Source: Flavobacterium tegetincola DSM 22377
GTDB lineage: Bacteria > Bacteroidota > Bacteroidia > Flavobacteriales > Flavobacteriaceae
DNA: 57,748 nt
Assembly (NCBI RefSeq): GCF_000425485.1
Contig: NZ_KE384388.1
Location: 137,182 to 194,929 of the forward strand
Direction: 5' to 3'
A program made the position numbers and the translations under genes. The notes under the pieces were generated by a model, which did no database searches, was not told where the DNA came from, and saw only the letters and a program-made list of their open reading frames with translations. This document shows, in pieces, positions 35,225 to 43,460 of this stretch; positions within the stretch are counted from its first letter, which is position 1; each line of letters starts with the position of its first letter.

Positions 35225-36370
35225 ATGAAATTCAACACGAAAGTAATCCATGGCGGTCAGCATCCTGAAGCAACAACGGGAGCGGTGATGACGCCCATTT
35301 ATCAGACGTCTACTTACGCTCAAACCTCTCCTGGGAAACCGTTTCATGAGGATTATGAATATGCAAGAACTACAAATCCTACGCGAACGGCTTTAGAAAA
35401 CGCATTGGCGAGTATTGAAAATGGAGAACGAGGTTTGGCATTTTCGTCGGGTTTAGCGGCAACAGATTGTTTGATTCGGATGTTTAAGTCGGGTGATGAA
35501 ATCATTACAATGGATGATTTGTACGGCGGAACATACCGAATGTTTACCAATATATTTAAGGATTCTGGAATAAAATTTCACTTCGTGGAAATGAATGATT
35601 TGGATACATTTGAATCATTAATCAATGAAAACACGAAATTGGTTTGGATTGAAACACCCACAAATCCATTGATGAAATTAGTTGACATTGCTAAAATTGC
35701 AAAAATCACAAAAAAGCACAATCTGCTTTTTGCTGTTGACAATACGTTTGCAACGCCGTATTTACAAAAACCTTTAGATTTAGGCGCTGATGTGGTGATG
35801 CATTCGGCAACGAAATATTTAGGCGGACATTCGGATTTGATTGCAGGTGCTTTGGTTACAAAAGATCCGGAACTTGGAAAAAAATTGCATTTTAAACAAT
35901 TTGCCACAGGAGCTATTTTAGGACCAATGGACAGTTTCTTGGTTTTAAGGGGAATCAAAACGTTGCATTTGCGTATGCAAAGACATTGCGAAAACGGTCA
36001 GAAAGTGGCCGAATTCTTGGAAAAGCATGCAAAAATAAAAACCGTTTATTATCCCGGATTGCCTTCGCATCCCTCACATGAATTGGCCAAAAAGCAAATG
36101 AAAGATTTCGGAGGAATGGTGACTTTTAATTTCAAATCGGGCGAATTGAAGGACGCTATTTCATTTTTAGAAAAGCTACAACTGTTTACTCTAGCAGAAT
36201 CTTTGGGTGGTGTGGAATCATTGGCCAATCATCCAATAAACATGTCACATGCTTCTGTTCCTGTTGCCAAACGTTTGGAAGTCGACATTACGGACGATCT
36301 AATTCGGTTGAGTGTTGGGATTGAGGATATAGACGACTTGCTTGAAGATTTAGCGCAAGCGTTAAAATAA
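35225..36370 (+). CDS. Cystathionine gamma-synthase type PLP enzyme
   Basis: The 381-residue protein belongs to the Cys/Met metabolism PLP family: the YARTTNPTRTALE phosphate-binding segment, SGLAATDCLIRM, and MHSATKYLGGHSD with PLP-lysine Lys197 are all present, followed by the ESLGGVESLANHPINMSHASV segment (here given in two parts: ESLGGVESL and NHPINMSHAS). It makes or breaks cystathionine in methionine/cysteine metabolism. Gamma-synthase and beta/gamma-lyase cannot be separated by eye, so no gene symbol is given. Single gene with a promoter match and a strong terminator. Confidence 0.92.
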   Translation: MKFNTKVIHGGQHPEATTGAVMTPIYQTSTYAQTSPGKPFHEDYEYARTTNPTRTALENALASIENGERGLAFSSGLAATDCLIRMFKSGDEIITMDDLYGGTYRMFTNIFKDSGIKFHFVEMNDLDTFESLINENTKLVWIETPTNPLMKLVDIAKIAKITKKHNLLFAVDNTFATPYLQKPLDLGADVVMHSATKYLGGHSDLIAGALVTKDPELGKKLHFKQFATGAILGPMDSFLVLRGIKTLHLRMQRHCENGQKVAEFLEKHAKIKTVYYPGLPSHPSHELAKKQMKDFGGMVTFNFKSGELKDAISFLEKLQLFTLAESLGGVESLANHPINMSHASVPVAKRLEVDITDDLIRLSVGIEDIDDLLEDLAQALK

Positions 36371-36396
36371 ATCAGAAGTATTAATAATTGAACTTC

Positions 36397-36434
36397 AAAC
36401 CACTTGATTAGATCAAACTTCAAGTGGTTTTTTT
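36397..36434 (+). terminator. Intrinsic terminator after the PLP enzyme gene
   Basis: AAACCACTTGA and TCAAGTGGTTT form a perfect 11-bp stem with a 12-base loop, followed by T8. Confidence 0.92.
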
Positions 36435-36453
36435 TATGCGGTTTTAGGAAGAT

Positions 36454-36921
36454 TTAATCGGCTTGTGCAATGACTTCAATTCCAATACCATTTACATTTG
36501 GCAAATAAGGACCGTTGAAATCGTGTTCAATTCTCACTTTATAAATACCTTTTTTTAAGGGTTTGTTTTCAACAATAACTTCTCGAATGTCGCAATAATC
36601 ACCACTACAATCGCCAGTTTCTTTATTGTCTTTGTCTTTCACTACGATGTTTAATGCTTTGTTTTCCTCTGAACCATCAGGATGTATAACTGTTACAATT
36701 AGTGGAACGGGATTGATTTGGAAATCGGAAAAATAGGCAAAATGCACATTTACATCGTAATTACGAGCTTCTTGTTCAATGGTAAATTCAAACTCTTTTA
36801 CGTCTGATTTTTGCCAGCGGTTGTCTGCAAAATCTTTGTTTAATTCAGCGTAAATTTTATTCTCATTGCAAGAGGAAATTGCAAAAGCCAGAAGTATAAA
36901 AGAAAGTAATTTGATTTTCAT
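36454..36921 (-). CDS. Lipoprotein, possibly GldH-like
   Basis: The 155-residue protein has a lipobox SSC with Cys18 and a beta-sandwich-like mature part. Length, the FADNRWQKSDVKEFEF opening, the YDVNVHFAYFSDFQ strand and the closing GIGIEVI recall GldH, a lipoprotein of the Bacteroidota gliding/T9SS apparatus, but conserved GldH residues cannot be checked by eye. It carries an odd CSGDYC pair (a possible disulfide) in the middle. Treat the GldH link as weak; a general envelope lipoprotein is the safe call. Confidence 0.6.
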   Translation of the reverse strand: MKIKLLSFILLAFAISSCNENKIYAELNKDFADNRWQKSDVKEFEFTIEQEARNYDVNVHFAYFSDFQINPVPLIVTVIHPDGSEENKALNIVVKDKDNKETGDCSGDYCDIREVIVENKPLKKGIYKVRIEHDFNGPYLPNVNGIGIEVIAQAD

Positions 36922-37029
36922 AACCGGTATTTTTAAAAGTGAAATTACAAGTATAACAACAATAAACCTTTTTTATTGTGCGGATATAGCCGTTAGATTT
37001 CGTTAATTTGTTGTGCAAAAATTTTACAA

Positions 37030-38373
37030 ATGAAACGTATTCTCCACATTGACGGCAACCATCCCTTATTAAAAAACCAGTTGGAAGCTGCTGGATTTCG
37101 CAACGAAGACGATTTTACGTCAACCAAACAAGAAATTGAAGCTAAAATCGCTGATTATGACGGAATCGTCATCCGGAGTCGGTTTAAAGTAGATAAAACT
37201 TTTATCGATAAAGCGGTGAATCTAAAATTCATTGCACGAGTTGGCGCTGGTTTGGAAAGCATCGATTGTGATTATGCTTCTGCCAAAGGAATTGCGTTAA
37301 TTGCAGCTCCTGAAGGAAATCGAAATGCCGTTGGTGAACATGCTTTGGGAATGATTTTAAGTTTGTTCAACAACTTGAATCGTGCAAATGCGGAAGTGAA
37401 GTCGGGAAAATGGAATCGGGAATCCAATCGCGGACATGAATTGGACGGAAAAACCGTTGGGATCATTGGCTACGGAAATATGGGTAAGGCTTTCGCCAAA
37501 AAACTACGCGGTTTTGACGTAACGGTTTTGTGTTATGATATTGTGCCAAATGTGGGCGATGCCAATGCCAAACAAGTTGCATTACACGAATTACAAGAAC
37601 AATCCGACGTGTTGAGTTTGCATATTCCGTGGACGCCTGAAACGGATAAGATGGTTAATGAGCACTTTATCAATGCGTTTGCCAAGCCATTTTGGTTGAT
37701 CAATACGGCAAGAGGAAAAAGCGTGGTGACTTCAGATTTGGCGAAAGCCTTGCAAGAAAAGAAAGTTTTAGGTGCGGGATTAGATGTTTTAGAATACGAA
37801 AAATTATCGTTTGAATCGTTTGCAGATGCCGAAGTTCCTGAAGCGTTGCAGTATTTAATGGATGCTGACAATGTAATTTTGAGTCCGCATATTGCCGGTT
37901 GGACTTTTGAAAGTCATGCGAAGCTGGCACAAACTATTGTAGATAAAATCCTTTTGCTGTACAATCCAGTTGAGATCGTTGAAGAGAGACAAGAACGCGT
38001 TACGGGAATTGGCGGTTTCTTTTTGAAGGCCAAAAATCCAAATGAATTAAAGGAATGGTACCGAAATCATTTGGGCCTAAACACGGATGATTACGGTTGC
38101 ACTTTTTGGTGGAAAGATAAAAATGGTGCCGACTGTTCCACACAATGGTCGCCATTTAAGGACGATACAACCTACTTTGAACCGTCAAAAAAAGAGTTCA
38201 TGCAAAACTTTAGAGTGCAGCATTTGGAGCAACTTTTAGTGCACTTAGAAGCGGAAGGCGTTACCGTTTTAGGGGAAATGCAATCCTTTGAATATGGTAA
38301 ATTTGGATGGATAATGGACTGCGAACAAAATAAAATTGAACTTTGGGAGCCAATTGATCATGTTTTCCTTTAA
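37030..38373 (+). CDS. 2-hydroxyacid dehydrogenase fused to a VOC/glyoxalase-like domain
   Basis: Residues about 1-316 are a D-isomer-specific 2-hydroxyacid dehydrogenase (SerA-like): IRSRFKVDKTFID, the nucleotide-binding GIIGYGNMG near 144-152, INTARGKSV, and the catalytic His in LSPHIAGWT. From residue 323 (RVTGIGGFFLKAKNPNELK) to 447 a complete VOC domain follows, ending NKIELWEPIDHVF, like stand-alone glyoxalase/bleomycin-resistance proteins. No stop or frameshift separates them. The dehydrogenase part could make 3-phosphohydroxypyruvate or another 2-oxoacid; the VOC part might act on a related reactive compound. The fusion seems real and uncommon. Confidence 0.87.
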   Translation: MKRILHIDGNHPLLKNQLEAAGFRNEDDFTSTKQEIEAKIADYDGIVIRSRFKVDKTFIDKAVNLKFIARVGAGLESIDCDYASAKGIALIAAPEGNRNAVGEHALGMILSLFNNLNRANAEVKSGKWNRESNRGHELDGKTVGIIGYGNMGKAFAKKLRGFDVTVLCYDIVPNVGDANAKQVALHELQEQSDVLSLHIPWTPETDKMVNEHFINAFAKPFWLINTARGKSVVTSDLAKALQEKKVLGAGLDVLEYEKLSFESFADAEVPEALQYLMDADNVILSPHIAGWTFESHAKLAQTIVDKILLLYNPVEIVEERQERVTGIGGFFLKAKNPNELKEWYRNHLGLNTDDYGCTFWWKDKNGADCSTQWSPFKDDTTYFEPSKKEFMQNFRVQHLEQLLVHLEAEGVTVLGEMQSFEYGKFGWIMDCEQNKIELWEPIDHVFL

Positions 38374-38417
38374 TTTTAATATTTTTATAACCGCTATTAA
38401 TACTTAAAACGCCAAAA

Positions 38418-38753
38418 ATGGAACAAAGTAATCCAAAACAAGAATCGTGGAATCAAACTTTTCAAGAGGCTCGTCCTCAATATACGCAGGATAATAAGCG
38501 CATTTTGACCGGAGTTTTAGCCATATTGTTAGGTCATCTTGGAGTGCATAAATTTGTTTTGGGCTACAATAACGAAGGTTTTTTAATTTTAATTGCCACG
38601 GTTATTGGTTATGCCACGCTGTGTATTTTTATAGGTATTTTCGTACTTGTATTGACTTCATTAGTGGGCTTGATCGAAGGTATTATATACTTGACCAAAA
38701 CTGATGCTGAATTTTACGAAATGTACCAAAAGAACAAGAAGCCTTGGTTTTAA
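38418..38753 (+). CDS. TM2-domain protein
   Basis: The 111-residue protein has a short hydrophilic N-terminus and a TM2 domain (about 25-95): two transmembrane helices with the conserved GHLGVHKFVLGYNNEGFL segment and a following GLIEGIIYLTKTDAEF. TM2 proteins are small membrane proteins of unknown function present widely. It follows the fusion gene by 44 bases on the same strand and may be co-transcribed. Confidence 0.88.
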   Translation: MEQSNPKQESWNQTFQEARPQYTQDNKRILTGVLAILLGHLGVHKFVLGYNNEGFLILIATVIGYATLCIFIGIFVLVLTSLVGLIEGIIYLTKTDAEFYEMYQKNKKPWF

Positions 38754-38811
38754 GGATTTTCAGTTTTCAAATAATTCATTTCTTTTTAACGTTGCCAATG
38801 GTCTTCGTCAG

Positions 38812-39069
38812 TTATTCATAAAAATTGACGAAGAAGTAAGAGTGCGTTTGCAAATTTAAATCCTTCAACATGTTTTCCATAAGCAACACTTCTTCATCTT
38901 CAACTGTTTGATGTTGCTTTAAAAATTCCACAAAGTGATCCAAGTTATCAAACTTGAAGCTAAAACTAGTGTTCAATGAATATTCCGAAAAATTATAGTC
39001 TAAAGTACTAAGTTGTGGGAATGCTGTTTTTATCAGCTGATCTAAAACGGGTTTGTTTAAGTTTTCCAT
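38812..39069 (-). CDS. Hypothetical small acidic protein
   Basis: The 85-residue soluble protein begins MENLNKPVLDQLIKTAFPQL and contains acidic helices (EFLKQHQTVEDEEVLLMENML). It has no signal peptide or membrane segment. No family is recognised; a small regulator or adaptor is possible. Support is a complete frame with a good start and stop, convergent with the TM2 gene. Confidence 0.6.
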   Translation of the reverse strand: MENLNKPVLDQLIKTAFPQLSTLDYNFSEYSLNTSFSFKFDNLDHFVEFLKQHQTVEDEEVLLMENMLKDLNLQTHSYFFVNFYE

Positions 39070-39491
39070 AGTGTAGGTTTTTAGCTAAAATAAGAATAAT
39101 TTATCGACACGAAAATGGATTTAGGAATAAAATAACCTTTTTGTGGTCCAAGTAAATTGCAAAAACAAATTCAAGTGATGAAAGCATTTATTTAAGGTAA
39201 TTTATAGAAGGCATGTGTTTTTCTAAAAGCAATTTATTAATCAACTCCAATTGTAATGGATTCGCTGTAAATGAATTGCTGTAACTTTTAAGTGAAATCA
39301 CATAAATAAATCCGATTTCTAAAGTGCTACTTTTGGATTATTGATTGCGTTACAATCAGCAGCGGTAAATAGCCGTTGCCGTAAATGGTGGTAATTCATT
39401 CCGCTACTTTGTTTGAAAGCCAGGCGTATTACAATACCGTTTCCTTTACGACAGTAGCACTTTCTATAATTTATAAACTAAAAAAAATAGC
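39070..39491. other. Gene-free gap with an inverted repeat
   Basis: This 422-base gap has no convincing coding frame. AAAGTGCTACT (39321-39331) and AGTAGCACTTT (39453-39463) are exact reverse complements 121 bases apart, enclosing a segment with somewhat higher GC (around gcagcggtaaatagccgttgc). It could be an excised element scar or a structured leader of the downstream redoxin gene. Confidence 0.35.
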
Positions 39492-40010
39492 ATGATGAGA
39501 CCAACACCCAAACATAAAGCACCTAAATTGCAATTTCCATTTGTTGATGGAAACACTTTTGAACTCGGAAAAGAGGCTCCCGAACATTTTACTTTAATCG
39601 TTTTTTATAGAGGATTGCATTGTCCCGTTTGTAAAAAATATTTGCAACAATTGGAAGAACTTTTGCCTGATTTTGAGAAGAGAGGCGTTAACGTAGTGGC
39701 CGTTAGTATGGATACTGAGAAGAGAGCTCGACTGTCAAGAAAAGATTGGGAGTTGAAAAACTTAACGTTAGGATACGACTTGGACGCTGAAACGGCAAAG
39801 AGTTGGGGACTTTTCATGAGTGAGGGTATCAAAGATGCGGAGCCAGATGTATTTAGCGAACCGGGTCTGTTTTTAATTGATAATAAAACGGAGGTTTATT
39901 ATTCTTCTATTACTAGTAATCCGTGGGGACGTCCTTACTTACCTTCGTTCCTTGAAGCTATTGATTTTATCTTGGACAAGAAGTATCCGGCCAGAGGAGA
40001 GCTTGTTTAG
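39492..40010 (+). CDS. AhpC/TSA-type redoxin with CPVC motif
   Basis: The 172-residue soluble protein has a thioredoxin fold with CPVC (Cys44, Cys47) after FYRGLH, then VNVVAVSMDTEKRARL and GLFLIDNKTEVYYSS. The Gly-Leu-His-Cys-Pro context matches peroxiredoxin-like AhpC/TSA proteins (DUF899-unlike), which reduce peroxides or act as thiol reductases. Two cysteines at the active site favour a disulfide-exchange mechanism. It is a single gene; a tandem ataga(g/c)gat stretch follows. Confidence 0.85.
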   Translation: MMRPTPKHKAPKLQFPFVDGNTFELGKEAPEHFTLIVFYRGLHCPVCKKYLQQLEELLPDFEKRGVNVVAVSMDTEKRARLSRKDWELKNLTLGYDLDAETAKSWGLFMSEGIKDAEPDVFSEPGLFLIDNKTEVYYSSITSNPWGRPYLPSFLEAIDFILDKKYPARGELV

Positions 40011-40028
40011 AGGTTGAGGAGGAGAAGA

Positions 40029-40081
40029 GAATATAGAGGATAGAACATAGAGGATAGAACATAGAATATAGAGGATAGAGT
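40029..40081. repeat. Short tandem repeat (ataga/gata units)
   Basis: About 53 bases are built of repeats such as atagaggatagaacatag with small variations, between the redoxin gene and the convergent WYL regulator. Confidence 0.6.
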
Positions 40082-40118
40082 GTAGATTTGGCGGTTTTTG
40101 ACTTGCTGATTCTGCACT

Positions 40119-41129
40119 TTATTCGTAGTGCTCTAGGCATTTTTTCAAGTTTGCTTTCATTTCATTTCGCAGGCGTTCGGGGGTGATTACTTCTAGTCCA
40201 CTTCCGAAACCTAGTAAAAGGCGGTGTAGTTCGTAGTTTTCCAGTAGGAACAGATGGATAATTATACTGCCGTCTTCGTTGGTTTTGATGTGTCGTTGGG
40301 AGGTGTGAAGTGGTTTTGTTAGTACATACGGCGCGTTGATTCGATCAATTTTTAATTCTACTTTCCGTGGTTGAAGACCGGTATTTACGGTTACACCCAC
40401 TACGTTTTTATAGAATTTTTCGGCATCGAAATCTTGGTCTAAATACTCGGCTTGGAAATCAAAATCAACTGCGATAATTCGGTCTAAAGCCAAGTTGCTT
40501 ATTGGAGCTGTTTTTTTTCTTCGTCCTACTAGAAACCATCGGTTATTGAATTCCTTTAAAATGTAGGCATGAAAAAGAAAACTACTTTCGTCGCGGGACG
40601 TGAAGGATTTGTACGTTATTTTCAATACCATCTTCTTAATAATGGCTTGGTACAGAGGTTCCAGAAAATGCAATCCCTTTAGACTTTCGTTTTTATCCAA
40701 GTGAATTACCGGTTGGGTATTTGACTTTTCCGCATAAATCTTGTCTTCCAGTCGTTGCAAAATGTCCGAAACATCATTGAATAACGAAAAGTCCTTGAAC
40801 TGCTTGAGCATCGAAACGGTTTCCGTCAATACATTGATGTCGGTTTCCGTTAGTGGAATGTCGGTAATGGAATAGTCTTCGTCGTCGTACTTGTAAAACT
40901 TTTTATCATAAACCACGATTGGCGCATTGTATCCGAGCTTTTCGCTTCGCATCAATTGGATGTCGAGTTGGGTAGTTCGTTTACTTACGCTGTTTTCTTT
41001 GCCTTCAAATTCAAATAAAGCGTCGGAACAAGCTTGCATTAAATCCTCCAAAGTCCATTGTCGGTATTGGTTTTGCAAACATTTGTCGATGGTTTTGTAG
41101 CGGATTAGAGCGTTTTTGTTTAGAGACAT
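40119..41129 (-). CDS. WYL-domain transcriptional regulator
   Basis: The 336-residue protein has an N-terminal helix-turn-helix region (about 1-75), a WYL domain (about 155-235, with the WFLVGRRKK core and LALDRIIAVD) and a WCX-like C-terminal domain ending RNEMKANLKKCLEHYE. WYL regulators bind ligands, often nucleotides or nucleic-acid fragments, and frequently control defence or nucleic-acid-repair genes. It lies next to an HD phosphohydrolase divergent to the RNA ligase, and the palindrome TACGCAA-N5-TTGCGTA in that divergent gap is a candidate operator (inference). Confidence 0.9.
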   Translation of the reverse strand: MSLNKNALIRYKTIDKCLQNQYRQWTLEDLMQACSDALFEFEGKENSVSKRTTQLDIQLMRSEKLGYNAPIVVYDKKFYKYDDEDYSITDIPLTETDINVLTETVSMLKQFKDFSLFNDVSDILQRLEDKIYAEKSNTQPVIHLDKNESLKGLHFLEPLYQAIIKKMVLKITYKSFTSRDESSFLFHAYILKEFNNRWFLVGRRKKTAPISNLALDRIIAVDFDFQAEYLDQDFDAEKFYKNVVGVTVNTGLQPRKVELKIDRINAPYVLTKPLHTSQRHIKTNEDGSIIIHLFLLENYELHRLLLGFGSGLEVITPERLRNEMKANLKKCLEHYE

Positions 41130-41138
41130 CTTTTTTGT

Positions 41139-41163
41139 TGTATGTTGTATGTTGTATGTTGTC
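41139..41163. repeat. Heptamer tandem repeat (ttgtatg)
   Basis: About three and a half exact ttgtatg units lie just upstream of the WYL gene start. Such repeats change length easily and could alter expression, but nothing proves this. Confidence 0.65.
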
Positions 41164-41219
41164 GAAACGTGATGTGACCCTTCCTTTGTCAGGGTGACAA
41201 CGTTGGTGGTGACTATGGG

Positions 41220-41831
41220 TTAGAAGTTATTAATTTCCTGTTGGATGTTAGTTCTCGCTTTTGATTCAAAAAGGGTTCTGAATGTTTCAGTTTGGTAAAT
41301 GAATTCTTTTTCTAGGAAATGTGTTAAGGCTTTCTTACGTCCGGGATTGTATAAAATATCGGGATAAATACTGAATTCTTTCCGGATTTGTTTGGCATAC
41401 ATTGCATATTCCTCGGGCTCTTTTGCGAGTACTTTTAAGTCAAAATCAATCAGCCATTTCTCGTCTTCCATTCCAATGCATTTGTGTTCTTTGGTGGCTA
41501 GAATCATATCGAAAATGATTTGCTTGTTCACCTTTGTATTTTCTGTTAGCAATTGAACGGCAAATTCGGCACTTTTGAGTTCATTGTCTTTTCGAGTGCT
41601 GCTATAAATATAATCATGGTAAAAAAGAGCATACAACACTTCATCAGGAAATTGCAGATGACTTTTGTACGTTTCAAAACAAGCCATCATTTCAGCTAAA
41701 TGCGTTAAATTGTGGTACTTTCGAGAACTTTTCGAATACGCTTTTTCTAGATTCAACCAATGGTTGTTGATGGTTTCTGTTGGAAAACCAATTCGTTCAA
41801 GTAATTCAGTATGTGTTTTTTGAAGACTCAT
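41220..41831 (-). CDS. HD-superfamily predicted metal-dependent phosphohydrolase
   Basis: The 203-residue protein belongs to the small soluble HD family with KYHNLTHLAEM supplying the first His, YALFYHDYIY the HD pair, and later TKEHKC and WLIDFDLKVLA (Asp). Family members cleave phosphoesters with two metals. It is co-oriented with the WYL gene and divergent from rtcB, and its own promoter overlaps the palindrome at 41871. A role in processing 2',3'-cyclic or other terminal phosphates before RtcB ligation is a tempting but unproven idea. Confidence 0.85.
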   Translation of the reverse strand: MSLQKTHTELLERIGFPTETINNHWLNLEKAYSKSSRKYHNLTHLAEMMACFETYKSHLQFPDEVLYALFYHDYIYSSTRKDNELKSAEFAVQLLTENTKVNKQIIFDMILATKEHKCIGMEDEKWLIDFDLKVLAKEPEEYAMYAKQIRKEFSIYPDILYNPGRKKALTHFLEKEFIYQTETFRTLFESKARTNIQQEINNF

Positions 41832-41847
41832 TTGGCGTTCTTTCTTT

Positions 41848-41877
41848 CAAATGTATAAAAAAATATTAACTACGCAA
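41848..41877 (-). promoter_or_regulatory. Candidate promoter of the HD phosphohydrolase gene
   Basis: On the minus strand TTG (41877-41875) and TACATTTG (41855-41848) match the Bacteroidota promoter with a 19-base spacer. The TTG lies inside the left arm of the palindrome at 41871, so a protein bound there would affect this promoter. Confidence 0.6.
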
Positions 41878-41907
41878 AATAATTGCGTACTACCTCAAGC
41901 ATCTTTG
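41871..41907 (+). promoter_or_regulatory. Palindromic operator and promoter of rtcB
   Basis: TACGCAAAATAATTGCGTA (41871-41889) is a perfect 7-bp-arm palindrome with a 5-base centre. CATCTTTG (41900-41907) is a near-consensus -7 element but only 14 bases from the TTG at 41883, so an activator may be needed. From 41871 a 26-base stretch matches 46484-46509 at 20 positions, and the distance to ATnTTTG is identical in both. Confidence 0.65.
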
Positions 41908-41929
41908 TAACCTCAAAAAGATAGAAATT

Positions 41930-43351
41930 ATGCAAACACAAATCAACGGGTTCGAATTAATGGAACTTGGATTTCCGCAAGGTTCCGTAATTGGCATTGC
42001 CTTAAAAATCAATCGCGGACGACACGGCTTGAACAGAGTACAAATGATGGCTTCTTATGCAGCTGTTTTAGCCCAACCCGAAAACTATATAGAAGACAAC
42101 ATCTTTAGCAAACTCGCTGTAGCAATAATTGAAAAAGCGAATGAAAAACCGGAGGATTTTATTGCCTTAAACCCTACTCCACCGGCTTTTTCGGCTTATG
42201 GATTGGAACACATTGAAGAAGGAGCACGTGACCAAATGCGTGTTGCCATGCAACTTCCCGTTACCGTGGCAGGTGCTTTGATGCCGGATGCACATCAGGG
42301 TTATGGATTGCCGATTGGTGGTGTTTTGGCCACCAAAAATGCTATTATTCCATACGGAGTGGGCGTTGACATTGGGTGTCGAATGGCTTTGTCCATTTAT
42401 GATATTCCCGAAGCGTTTTACAACGAACACCACGATAAATTTAAACGGGAATTGGTAGCACACACTAAATTTGGAGCCGGACATGGTTTTCAAGGGCAAT
42501 ATAAATCGGAGCATTCCGTATTGGAAAGTGCCGATTTTCAAATCAATGCCTTGACGAAATCCTTAAAAGACAAAGCGTGGTCGCAATTGGGTTCTTCAGG
42601 TGGTGGAAATCACTTTGTGGAATTTGGCATTATATCCTTTGAAAAAGAAGATACAGTGTTAAACATTCCGAAAGGAAATTACGTGGCGTTGTTGACACAT
42701 TCGGGTTCCCGAGGTTTTGGTGCAACCGTGGCGGGACATTATACCAAGTTGGCAAAGGACGTTTGTAAATTACCTGAAATCGCTCGAAACTTGGCTTATT
42801 TGGACCTGAATACTTCTTTGGGTCAGGAATATTGGATTGCAATGAACTTGGCTGGTGATTATGCCTCAGCTTGTCATGAGGTTATCCATACTAAAATGCA
42901 GAAGGCTTTGGGTGCGACGGTTTTGGCGAAAGTTGAAAACCACCACAACTTTGCTTGGAAAGAAATCTGGAACGGCGAAGAAGTCATCGTACACCGAAAA
43001 GGGGCGACTCCTGCCGGAAAAGGCGTTATGGGAATTATTCCAGGAAGTATGACGGCACCTGGATTTTTGGTTCGCGGAAAAGGCGAAGAAAACGCCATCA
43101 ACTCGGCTTCCCATGGAGCAGGTCGACAAATGAGTAGGACGAAAGCGATTAAGTCGATTTCTAAAAACGAGATGCAAAGTATTCTAAACCACCACGGCGT
43201 TACGTTGATTGGTGCAGGTTTGGACGAAGCACCGATGGCGTATAAAGACATTCACCAAGTGATGGCTGCTCAGGAAGATTTGGTGGATGTTGTGGCAAAG
43301 TTTACGCCTAAGATGGTGCGAATGGCGGATGATGGGAGTCGGGAGGATTAA
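41930..43351 (+). CDS. rtcB: RtcB RNA ligase
   Basis: The 473-residue protein is a complete RtcB: GVGVDIGCRM carries the metal-binding Asp and Cys, SSGGGNHFVEFG and LTHSGSRGFG the phosphate/GTP region, and INSASHGAGRQMSR the guanylylated histidine; HRKGATPAG is also present. RtcB joins RNA 2',3'-cyclic phosphate or 3'-phosphate ends to 5'-OH ends in a GTP- and Mn-dependent reaction and repairs cleaved tRNAs. No archease or RtcA is in the window. The gene has a palindromic operator upstream and shares it with the divergent HD/WYL pair. Confidence 0.97.
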   Translation: MQTQINGFELMELGFPQGSVIGIALKINRGRHGLNRVQMMASYAAVLAQPENYIEDNIFSKLAVAIIEKANEKPEDFIALNPTPPAFSAYGLEHIEEGARDQMRVAMQLPVTVAGALMPDAHQGYGLPIGGVLATKNAIIPYGVGVDIGCRMALSIYDIPEAFYNEHHDKFKRELVAHTKFGAGHGFQGQYKSEHSVLESADFQINALTKSLKDKAWSQLGSSGGGNHFVEFGIISFEKEDTVLNIPKGNYVALLTHSGSRGFGATVAGHYTKLAKDVCKLPEIARNLAYLDLNTSLGQEYWIAMNLAGDYASACHEVIHTKMQKALGATVLAKVENHHNFAWKEIWNGEEVIVHRKGATPAGKGVMGIIPGSMTAPGFLVRGKGEENAINSASHGAGRQMSRTKAIKSISKNEMQSILNHHGVTLIGAGLDEAPMAYKDIHQVMAAQEDLVDVVAKFTPKMVRMADDGSRED

Positions 43352-43460
43352 ATTTTAAAGGTTATAAGGTTATGGGTTAAAAGGTTATAGGTTATGAATT
43401 TTGCTAGAAGCAAATAGATTAGTATCTTTATTAAAAAAGAACACCACTAAAAAAACTATT

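Noticed and set aside
41871..41896. Sigma54 promoter before rtcB, as in enterobacterial rtcBA
   Set aside because: TTGC is present but the -24 GG is missing in both copies of the motif, and there is no RtcR-type gene in the window.
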